A stretch of DNA of 64,000 nt, from assembly GCA_043808235.1 (NCBI GenBank), contig JAZDFC010000039.1:62001-126000 (forward strand), given 5' to 3'. Below the pieces are notes generated by a model that had not been told where the DNA came from, ran no database searches, and saw only the letters and a list, made by a program, of their open reading frames with translations. Positions within the stretch are counted from its first letter, which is position 1, and each line of letters starts with the position of its first letter. The position numbers and the translations under genes are program-made. The DNA is from JAZDFC01 sp043808235 (GTDB taxonomy: Bacteria > Bacteroidota > Ignavibacteria > Ignavibacteriales > Melioribacteraceae). Of this stretch, positions 43,123 to 49,716 are shown piece by piece.

Positions 43123-43128
43123 AAAGGA
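43123..43128 (+). promoter_or_regulatory. Ribosome-binding site for a TTG start
   Basis: TAAAGGA ends about eight bases before the TTG at 43137. It is a close match to the Shine-Dalgarno consensus, and the first in-frame ATG is much further inside the protein, so it decides the TTG start. Confidence 0.6.
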
Positions 43129-43136
43129 CGCCAACT

Positions 43137-43958
43137 TTGGCAAAGTGTTATTTAAAAATAATTCCTTACTTATGTGTGGGAATATTCGCTCTCTATCATG
43201 GAATAAATGCCCGCGTATTGGGCTGTGTGTATCATTCCAATCCGGCATTCAATTACGACTCGAGTGATTGGAAGTCGGTTTCTTTTTCAAAGATTAGTAT
43301 GGGCGATTGTTCGGCACGGATATATGGCGAACATATTATAACTAGTGATTCCGCCTTTCAAACGCTTTTGAATGAACGGTGGGTATATTTTTCATATTCG
43401 GATTACGAACCACCCCAAATTGATTTTTCCAAATACACTTTGATTATTTCTTCGAAGTTTGCCGATTGCAATGCAAGATTTCATGTGGAAATATTTAAAA
43501 ATGATAAATTGAAATCATTCCAAATTATAACCCGTGAATTTTATGGCGGATGCCGCGGTTTGAATCTTTTTGCCGACGCTTTAATTATCAGCAAGGAAGA
43601 GAACTATACTTTCGAATTTGTATACCCTGATGACACGGATTACTCAAATGGACGCGATCAAACCGCTTTCGAGTTTGTTATGCGTTTATATGAAATTTGC
43701 GCGAATAACAATTCGGCTGAATGGAAAAACGTATTGTCTGAAAAATTCCGTAACCGCGGGGATGAATATATTAATAACCACTTTGGTATTTGGAGAGACA
43801 AAATTCTTAAAAAATATGACAAATGGTATCTATCTCAAGCATCGATAAAAACGGGGAGATATATTGAGGAAGGTGAATCGACTGTGATACTTATAAATGA
43901 AGAAGCATTTGCGAAAGTAAAGAATGAGAATGGCGAAATTAAAATTGATGAGAACTGA
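43137..43958 (+). CDS. Hypothetical secreted or membrane-anchored protein, 273 aa
   Basis: Not recognised. The start is TTG, supported by AAAGGA eight bases upstream. The N-terminus (LKIIPYLCVGIFALYHGINARVLGC) is hydrophobic and could be a signal; VLGC resembles a weak lipobox, with the cysteine near residue 30, so a lipoprotein is possible. The body is mixed alpha-beta, with conserved-looking segments such as DYEPPQIDFSKYTLIISSKFADCN and REFYGGCRGLNLF. The final third (KNVLSEKFRNRGDEYINNHFG) is helical. It is flanked by an outer-membrane barrel gene (opposite strand) and a lipid-metabolism gene. Confidence 0.6.
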   Translation: MAKCYLKIIPYLCVGIFALYHGINARVLGCVYHSNPAFNYDSSDWKSVSFSKISMGDCSARIYGEHIITSDSAFQTLLNERWVYFSYSDYEPPQIDFSKYTLIISSKFADCNARFHVEIFKNDKLKSFQIITREFYGGCRGLNLFADALIISKEENYTFEFVYPDDTDYSNGRDQTAFEFVMRLYEICANNNSAEWKNVLSEKFRNRGDEYINNHFGIWRDKILKKYDKWYLSQASIKTGRYIEEGESTVILINEEAFAKVKNENGEIKIDEN

Positions 43959-44059
43959 TTATTTGATTGATTCGTTTTATTGCTGTCTCTCAAAATACAT
44001 TCGAACTGGTAACAGAATGGGGCAAGTAAAAGTCTTATGTAAAATATGTTTATTAACTT

Positions 44060-44077
44060 ATTATAAAATTTTATAAT
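44060..44077. promoter_or_regulatory. AT-only palindrome upstream of thioesterase gene
   Basis: ATTATAAAATTTTATAAT is a perfect 18-bp palindrome ending 43 bp before the thioesterase ATG. A TTTG and a TATAAT follow at once. It could be an operator or a hairpin. AT-only palindromes also occur by chance in AT-rich DNA, so this is tentative. Confidence 0.35.
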
Positions 44078-44120
44078 TTGATTACACTATAATTTGCTGA
44101 ATTAGAAATGGGATTCGGGA

Positions 44121-44873
44121 ATGGAATACTCGCGTAATTATCTTGTTCACTATTATGAAATTGATTCGAAGAGGAGACTCACACTCCCGGCATTGATTCA
44201 TTATTTTGAAGACATTGCAATTCTCAACAGCGAACAACAGGGATTCACTCTCGATTATTACGAAAAGAATCACTGCGGGTGGATGCTTTTCAAATGGGAT
44301 GTAAAAATTCACCGTTATCCGGTCTTCAACGAAAGTATAAAGATAAATACGCGACCAACCGCATTCAAAAATTTTTTTGGAAATAGGGAATACGATATCT
44401 TTTCGGCTGATGGGCAGCTTATTGTCGAAGCAAAATCTTTGTGGATATTAGCTGACACGCAAACAAGGAGACCGCTGCGGGTGCCCGACGAAATGTATAT
44501 CGGATTTGATACCAAGAAGGAAGATGAGACTAAATTTAACAAACTCGACGAACTCGAAGCTATAAGCGATGGTGAATTCAGAAGGAATATCTCTGTTCAT
44601 GAATCGGATATTGATACCAACAATCATGTTAATAATGTCCGATATGTTGAATGGGTAATGGAATCCTTGCCCCGCGAATTTTTATCAAGCAATTATGTAA
44701 CAGGAATAAAAGTAAATTATAAAAAAGAATTAAATCTTGGGGAGGAAGCTAGCGTGATTTCATCAATTAATTCCTCCGGTGATAAAATAAATTCACGACA
44801 TTCTATTTGTTTTTCCGGCAAAGAATTTTGTAACTTAGAGATGGAATGGTTAAAAGAAGAAATAAATGAATAA
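44121..44873 (+). CDS. Acyl-ACP thioesterase
   Basis: A 250-residue double-hotdog protein of the FatA/FatB (Acyl-ACP_TE) family. It ends fatty-acid elongation by releasing fatty acids from acyl carrier protein. The N-terminal hotdog starts YLVHYYEIDSKRRLTLPALIHYFED and contains GWMLFKWDVKIHRYP. The second hotdog contains HESDIDTNNHVNNVRYVEWVMESLP, where the Asn-x-His in NNHVNN matches the catalytic Asn/His region. The catalytic acid or cysteine is less clear by eye. A VOC-fold gene follows 43 bp downstream with a strong ribosome-binding site. An AT-rich palindrome lies upstream. Confidence 0.85.
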   Translation: MEYSRNYLVHYYEIDSKRRLTLPALIHYFEDIAILNSEQQGFTLDYYEKNHCGWMLFKWDVKIHRYPVFNESIKINTRPTAFKNFFGNREYDIFSADGQLIVEAKSLWILADTQTRRPLRVPDEMYIGFDTKKEDETKFNKLDELEAISDGEFRRNISVHESDIDTNNHVNNVRYVEWVMESLPREFLSSNYVTGIKVNYKKELNLGEEASVISSINSSGDKINSRHSICFSGKEFCNLEMEWLKEEINE

Positions 44874-44916
44874 AAAGAAAGAGCAGTTTTTATCAAGAAG
44901 CTAAGGGAGGTCTGAA

Positions 44917-45303
44917 ATGAAAAGCATGTATCCCAACTTGATGGTGTACAACGTCAACGATACCATCGAATACTATAAAGCATTTTTAGGATTTCAACTC
45001 CTCAGAACAATTCCACCGGAAGGTAATTTTCAATGGGCAATGATGAAATGCGGCGAAGTTAGAATAATGTTTCGAACTAGAGAAAGACTGAGTGCCGATA
45101 TTCCGCAATTTGTAGACGCTGAACCCGGCAGCGGATTCACATTATTCATTATTGTAAGTGATGTGAGTAAATTATACGAGAAAATTAAAGACAACGTCGA
45201 AGTAGTTTCGGATTTGCAGGAAACATTTTACGGGATGAATGAGTTTTCCATCCGAGATTTAAACGGATATGTTTTGACATTCGCCGAACCGATAAGTCAG
45301 TAA
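44917..45303 (+). CDS. VOC (glyoxalase/bleomycin resistance) family protein
   Basis: A 128-residue single-domain VOC protein. The two beta-alpha-beta-beta-beta units begin MYPNLMVYNVNDTIEYYKAFLGFQLLRT and GFTLFIIVSDVSKLYEKIKDN. The ending YGMNEFSIRDLNGYVLTFAEPI is the usual metal-site strand, with E near the C-terminus. The family includes glyoxalases, dioxygenases and antibiotic-binding proteins; the metal ligands are not clear enough to choose. GGGAGG lies about seven bases before the ATG. A hairpin follows the stop. Confidence 0.85.
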   Translation: MKSMYPNLMVYNVNDTIEYYKAFLGFQLLRTIPPEGNFQWAMMKCGEVRIMFRTRERLSADIPQFVDAEPGSGFTLFIIVSDVSKLYEKIKDNVEVVSDLQETFYGMNEFSIRDLNGYVLTFAEPISQ

Positions 45304-45340
45304 AGTCTTGCCGCAGCATGGATTTATTTATCTTAAAGTA

Positions 45341-45370
45341 TAAGAATTAATTTCACCGAATTAATTCTTA
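45341..45370 (+). terminator. Hairpin after VOC gene
   Basis: TAAGAATTAATT (45341-45352) and AATTAATTCTTA (45359-45370) form a perfect 12-bp stem with a six-base loop, followed by ACTTTT. It lies 38 bp after the VOC stop and 48 bp before the next gene, and probably terminates the thioesterase-VOC unit. The stem is AT-rich. Confidence 0.55.
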
Positions 45371-45417
45371 ACTTTTCGCAATAAAAATTATCTTCATCAA
45401 TATGGAGATGAAAAGAT

Positions 45418-46506
45418 ATGAGAACACAACAAAATATTTATAGTTCCTTGCTTTTAATAACTGCATTGTGTGCGGGCAATATTTTCGCTCAGGTTTCGAA
45501 CAACGAACTATTAAAAGAAATCGAGAGTTTGAAGAAGTACAACGAAAGTCTCGAACACAGACTTGACGTACTTGAAAAAACGGGCGACGATATTCTTTGG
45601 CAGGAACGCGTAGGTGATGTAGCTTTTGTTGACAAAGTGTTTATGACAGGTCCCGCGTTGTGGAAAGAGAAAAATCCAACCGTCATCGGTGCGGGCAACC
45701 CGGTGAAGTTTTGGTCGTATGTCTTTATTCCAAAGGGAATTGATTACAATAATAAATATCCTTTGATTGTGTTTGCACACGGTGGAGTTCACGGTAGCTT
45801 CACAACTTATTACACACATATTATCCGTGAGTTGATGTATCAGCAGTACATTGTTGTTGCCGCGGATTACAGGGGAAGCACCGGTTACGGCAAATCATTT
45901 TTTAAAAAGATTGATTACGGCGGATTGGAAATTGATGATGTGGATGCGAGCAGACAATATATGATTGACAATTATGATTTTGTTGATAAAGACCGCGTGG
46001 GAATAATCGGCTGGAGTCACGGCGGATTAATTTCACTAATGAATGTTTTTAATCATCCCGATAATTATAAAGTTGCATTTGCCGGTGTGCCCGTAAGCGA
46101 TTTGGTTATGCGAATGGGTTACGAAGATGATGAATACCGCCAGTTGTATTCTGCCGATTATCATATCGGGAAAACTGCAAACGAAGACCTTGCCGAATAC
46201 AAGCGACGTTCCCCGGTGTGGAATGTTGATAAGCTCGAAACACCGCTGTTGATTCATACTAACACAAATGACGAGGATGTTAATTACGTCGAGGTGGAAC
46301 ATTTGATACAAGCATTAAAAGCTGCGGACAAGAAATTCGAATACGAGGTTTTTAATGATTTACCCGGCGGACATTCTTTCGATAGAGTGGATACAAAGAC
46401 TGCGCGCGAAATTCGCGTGAAAATTTATCAGTTCCTTTCGAAATATCTTTCACCGGCAAAACCCATAAAATCGGTTGAAGAAATTAACGAAGCGGCGTAC
46501 ATGTAA
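45418..46506 (+). CDS. Secreted S9-like alpha/beta hydrolase
   Basis: A 362-residue protein. A signal peptide (1-24, ending IFAQ) is followed by a short coiled coil (NNELLKEIESLKKYNESLEH, residues 28-55). An alpha/beta-hydrolase of prolyl-oligopeptidase (S9) type follows: the oxyanion region is IVFAHGGVHGSF, nucleophile Ser200 is in GWSHGGL, the acid is Asp285 or Asp287 in HTNTNDEDVNY, and His319 is in GGHSFD. It is an exported peptidase or esterase; the N-terminal beta-propeller of classical S9 enzymes is missing and replaced by the coiled coil. The domain order is otherwise typical of secreted dipeptidyl-peptidase-like hydrolases in FCB bacteria. Confidence 0.88.
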   Translation: MRTQQNIYSSLLLITALCAGNIFAQVSNNELLKEIESLKKYNESLEHRLDVLEKTGDDILWQERVGDVAFVDKVFMTGPALWKEKNPTVIGAGNPVKFWSYVFIPKGIDYNNKYPLIVFAHGGVHGSFTTYYTHIIRELMYQQYIVVAADYRGSTGYGKSFFKKIDYGGLEIDDVDASRQYMIDNYDFVDKDRVGIIGWSHGGLISLMNVFNHPDNYKVAFAGVPVSDLVMRMGYEDDEYRQLYSADYHIGKTANEDLAEYKRRSPVWNVDKLETPLLIHTNTNDEDVNYVEVEHLIQALKAADKKFEYEVFNDLPGGHSFDRVDTKTAREIRVKIYQFLSKYLSPAKPIKSVEEINEAAYM

Positions 46507-46556
46507 TATGTTGACAATTAGAGCCATTATACACAATTTTAAAGAAGTAATGCGGA

Positions 46557-46865
46557 ATGTCTTATATGAATAAACTTCAACTTAAGAACCGGATAGTTGA
46601 TTCCTTAAAGGAAGAGAACGAAATTGAGAAGATTATAATTTTCGGGTCCTTTAATAGCAGCAATACACCAAACGACATTGATATTGCTGTTATACAAAAC
46701 AGCCCGGATGATTATTTAACGCTTGCCCTAAAATACCGAAAACTCATTCGCGGAATTGCGAGAGAAATCGCTGTTGATATATTCCCGGTTTTGCAGAAAA
46801 CAGACAATTCATTTTTTATGTCGGAAATCAGTTCCGGGGAAGTGATCTATGAAAGAGGAAACTAA
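46557..46865 (+). CDS. MNT-type nucleotidyltransferase antitoxin
   Basis: A 102-residue minimal nucleotidyltransferase. IIFGSFNSSNTPNDIDIAVI holds the polymerase-beta motif G-S-x(n)-D-x-D. Proteins of this type pair with HEPN RNases as toxin-antitoxin modules, the MNT protein neutralising the toxin (in some systems by polyadenylating or AMPylating it). The next gene is a HEPN-type frame that overlaps it by 17 bp. Intact itself, it is next to an amber-interrupted HEPN gene. Start at the first ATG (46557); an ATG three codons later is also possible. Confidence 0.85.
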   Translation: MSYMNKLQLKNRIVDSLKEENEIEKIIIFGSFNSSNTPNDIDIAVIQNSPDDYLTLALKYRKLIRGIAREIAVDIFPVLQKTDNSFFMSEISSGEVIYERGN

Positions 46866-47232
46866 ACGATGGATTAGTTACTCCGAGGAAAACTTGGAGG
46901 CCGCGCGAATTTTACTTGAAAGCAGCCTTTATAATTCATGTCTTCAGAATATTCAACAGTCGATTGAAAAGGCGCTTTAGTTGTTATTTATTGAAAAAAA
47001 TATTCCTCTAAAAAAAACGCATAATATATTTGAGCTTAAGAATTTACTTGCAAATTTCGGTATTATGATTGAGTTATCCGACGATGACTGTGATTTTTTG
47101 GATAGTATTTATTTACCCACAAAATATCCGGTCGGAAGTGCGCTGCCGGATTTTTATCCCGATAGAGAGATTTGTATTGCTTCAATAAGCACGGCAGGCA
47201 GAGTGCTTAAAAGCGTAAAAGGACATCTCTAA
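46849..47232 (+). pseudogene. HEPN-domain toxin gene with an in-frame amber codon
   Basis: From the ATG at 46849, 43 codons encode MKEETKRWISYSEENLEAAR..., ending NIQQSIEKAL, followed by TAG (46978-46980). The same frame continues without a stop for 83 codons (LLFIEKNIPLKKTHNIFELK..., to TAA at 47230-47232). Together, with one residue for the TAG, the frame matches the HEPN domain of MNT-HEPN pairs in length (about 127) and motif order: QQSIEKALxxLLxxK, then KTHN. The TAG lies where the family usually has a Lys codon (AAG/AAA, one change away). So it is either a nonsense-mutated toxin or a readthrough gene. It overlaps the MNT gene by 17 bp. Confidence 0.78.
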
Positions 47233-47258
47233 TTTTTCCCGAATAATTTTAGATTATT

Positions 47259-48737
47259 ATGAACTCAATAGAATTATCATTAATTAATCTCTTTAATTCC
47301 TGGGCGGGTAAAGAAGCCGCTTCAATTACACCTCTGCCCCAATCCGGGTCGTACCGGAAATATTACCGAATAACATTCGGAGAGGAGCCGGTAATCGGCG
47401 TTTATAATTCCGATAAAAAAGAGAACCGCGCATTCATCGAATTCACAAAACACTTTTTAAAATACAACCTTCCGGTGCCGCAAATATTTGCTGAAGATGA
47501 ATCGACGGATACTTACTTGATAAGTAATTTGGGCGGCACAACTCTGTTTTCATATCTCGAGAGCCGGAGAATCACAGACACATTTCCGGTAGAAGTAATT
47601 GATATTTATAAAAAAGTAATTCGCATCCTCCCAAAATTTCAAATAGATGCCGCGAAGGATTTTGATTATTCGAATTGTTACCCCCGCGCTGCTTTCGACA
47701 GACAATCCATTTTATGGGATTTACATTATTTCAAATATTATTTTCTAAAACTTGCTCGAATTCCATTCGAGGAACAAAAGCTCGAAGATGCCTTTAACGG
47801 TTTCGCCGATTTTTTGTTGGAAGCAGACTGCAATTATTTTCTGTATCGCGATTTCCAATCGCGCAATATAATGCTGGTTGACGATGAACCGTATTTCATC
47901 GATTACCAGGGCGGAAGAAAAGGAGCGCTGCAATACGATGTGGCTTCGCTGTTGTATGATGCCAAAGCCGATCTTCCAAACGACGTTCGAAAAGAACTAC
48001 TCGAATATTATCTTGAAGTAATGACAACGTATCCGCAGTTCAACCGCGATGAGTTTATGAAATATTTTTACGGCTATGTGATTGTGCGGATACTGCAGGC
48101 AATGGGCGCTTACGGCTTTCGTGGATTTCATGAAAAGAAAGAACACTTTCTTCAGAGTATTCCTTTCGCGGTTAGAAATTTAGAATGGATAATGAAGAAT
48201 GTAGAATTTCCAATTCAATTTTCATATCTGGTAGAAATAATTTCCCGGATCGTAAATTCGGAGGAAGTGAAAAAGCTTGGAATACAGAAAGAAAACTCGG
48301 GAAATTTAACGGTGAGGATTTTCAGTTTCTCATATAGAAAGGGAATACCCGCCGACACAACAGAAAACGGCGGAGGATTTGTTTTTGACTGCCGCTCAAT
48401 CAACAATCCCGGCAGACACGAACAGTATAAAAGTTTAACCGGCAGAGATGAACCTGTAATGCAGTTTCTCCAAACACAAAGCGAGGCGGAAAATTTTTTA
48501 GAGTCTGTTTACAGACTTGTGGACTCAGCAATTGAAAATTACCTTGAAAGAAGTTTCGCAAATTTAATGGTCAGTTTCGGCTGCACCGGAGGTCAACACC
48601 GCTCGGTATATTGTGCCGAGTCGCTGAATAAACATTTGAATGAGAGATATAAAATTAAAATTGAACTGAAACATACTGAATTGGACCGCGTTGCTGTAAA
48701 CGACAACGCTATTCAAACAAATCATCCTAAAGGATGA
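47259..48737 (+). CDS. Phosphotransferase (APH-like)-RapZ C-terminal fusion
   Basis: A 492-residue two-domain protein. The N-terminal ~320 residues are an aminoglycoside-phosphotransferase/choline-kinase-like kinase, with Asp198 in YRDFQSRNIM (normally H-x-D) and Asp215 in FIDYQGGR as the metal and catalytic aspartates. This type includes AmgK, an anomeric kinase for MurNAc/GlcNAc. The C-terminal ~150 residues match the C-terminal domain of RapZ, which binds glucosamine-6-phosphate in E. coli: CRSINNPGRHEQYKSLTGRD and FGCTGGQHRSVYCAESL. Together they suggest a kinase gated by an amino-sugar phosphate. A MurU-like nucleotidyltransferase gene follows. The last codons come from a palindromic repeat. 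Confidence 0.85.
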   Translation: MNSIELSLINLFNSWAGKEAASITPLPQSGSYRKYYRITFGEEPVIGVYNSDKKENRAFIEFTKHFLKYNLPVPQIFAEDESTDTYLISNLGGTTLFSYLESRRITDTFPVEVIDIYKKVIRILPKFQIDAAKDFDYSNCYPRAAFDRQSILWDLHYFKYYFLKLARIPFEEQKLEDAFNGFADFLLEADCNYFLYRDFQSRNIMLVDDEPYFIDYQGGRKGALQYDVASLLYDAKADLPNDVRKELLEYYLEVMTTYPQFNRDEFMKYFYGYVIVRILQAMGAYGFRGFHEKKEHFLQSIPFAVRNLEWIMKNVEFPIQFSYLVEIISRIVNSEEVKKLGIQKENSGNLTVRIFSFSYRKGIPADTTENGGGFVFDCRSINNPGRHEQYKSLTGRDEPVMQFLQTQSEAENFLESVYRLVDSAIENYLERSFANLMVSFGCTGGQHRSVYCAESLNKHLNERYKIKIELKHTELDRVAVNDNAIQTNHPKG

Positions 48738-48738
48738 T
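48721..48738. repeat. Palindrome spanning the stop codon of the fusion gene
   Basis: ATCATCCT, AA, AGGATGAT is a perfect palindrome. It encodes the last residues (H-P-K-G) and holds the TGA stop at 48735-48737. The arms are identical to those of the palindrome at 12116-12133. Confidence 0.75.
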
Positions 48739-48778
48739 AACTTATACGTAATGGTTTTCCGATTTTCAATCTAAATTT

Positions 48779-49468
48779 ATGAAAGCAATGATACTTGCGG
48801 CGGGATTGGGCACACGACTTAAACCGCTGACAGATGAAAGACCAAAAGCGCTTGTTCCTTTCAACGGCAAGCCGTTACTTGAGCATGTGATTACAAAATT
48901 GATTTCGCAAGGTTTTTATGAGATTATAATTAATGTCCATCACTTTGCGGAACAGGTAATTGATTACGTCTCAAAGAAAAACAGTTTCGGAATTAGAATT
49001 GAAATTTCGGATGAGAGAGATAAGTTGCTCGATACCGGCGGCGGAGTAAAAAAAGCATCGTGGTTTTTTGATGACGGCAAACCGTTTCTTGTTCATAATG
49101 TCGATATTATTTCGGATACGGATTTAACGGCATTATTTCGACATCATGTTGATAAGGAAGAAATTGCTACTCTTTCGGTTCGAGAAAGAAAATCTTCCCG
49201 GTATTTATTGTTTGACGATGACAATACTCTTTGCGGATGGAAGAATGTTAATACCGGAGAAATCAAATTGCCGCGTCAAACCAATTCGACATTAAAAGAA
49301 CTTGCATTCAGCGGGATACAAATATTATCTCCGCAAATTTTTAACTTTATGCCGGACGTAGAAGTGTTTTCTTCAATCGATTTATATCTTGGTTTAGCTG
49401 CCCGGTTTGAAATCAAAGGGCTGATTGATCAATCGTTAAAATGGATTGACGCCGGGAAGAAGCCGTAA
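48779..49468 (+). CDS. MurU-like sugar-1-phosphate nucleotidyltransferase
   Basis: A 229-residue nucleotidyltransferase of the short, GT-A-like type. The N-terminal signature MILAAGLGTRLKPLTDERPK and ALVPFNGKPLLEHV are standard. LLDTGGGVKKASWFF and NVDIISDTDLTALF are the next motifs, the Asp of NVD binding metal. In Pseudomonas-type peptidoglycan recycling, AmgK makes MurNAc-1-phosphate and MurU turns it into UDP-MurNAc. This gene directly follows an AmgK-like kinase gene, and both are likely to act on the same sugar. The nucleotide and sugar cannot be told from sequence alone. Start ATG 41 bp after the upstream stop. Confidence 0.86.
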   Translation: MKAMILAAGLGTRLKPLTDERPKALVPFNGKPLLEHVITKLISQGFYEIIINVHHFAEQVIDYVSKKNSFGIRIEISDERDKLLDTGGGVKKASWFFDDGKPFLVHNVDIISDTDLTALFRHHVDKEEIATLSVRERKSSRYLLFDDDNTLCGWKNVNTGEIKLPRQTNSTLKELAFSGIQILSPQIFNFMPDVEVFSSIDLYLGLAARFEIKGLIDQSLKWIDAGKKP

Positions 49469-49705
49469 AGAGTTTTGGATTAAAATTGTTTTTAAGCAAA
49501 GATCGTACTTCCCCTCGACGTTTGTGAAAAATGGTACGAGCGAAATACTATTAATTGAATTAATACAAACCGGGGCTGCAAGCATTACCGGCAAAAAAAC
49601 AATTGAGAAAATTTTTCTGTCTCTTATTAAAGTAATCGATAATTTTTCGATAATAGATAATAAAAAGGCAGAATTTACTTTTACTGCCATCAATAACAAA
49701 ATTGC

Positions 49706-49710
49706 GGAGG
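49706..49710 (+). promoter_or_regulatory. Ribosome-binding site deciding the ATG at 49717
   Basis: GGAGG six bases before the ATG at 49717. In-frame TTG (49702) and ATG (49711) lie upstream or too close to it, and only the ATG at 49717 starts a clean signal peptide. Confidence 0.6.
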
Positions 49711-49716
49711 ATGGTA

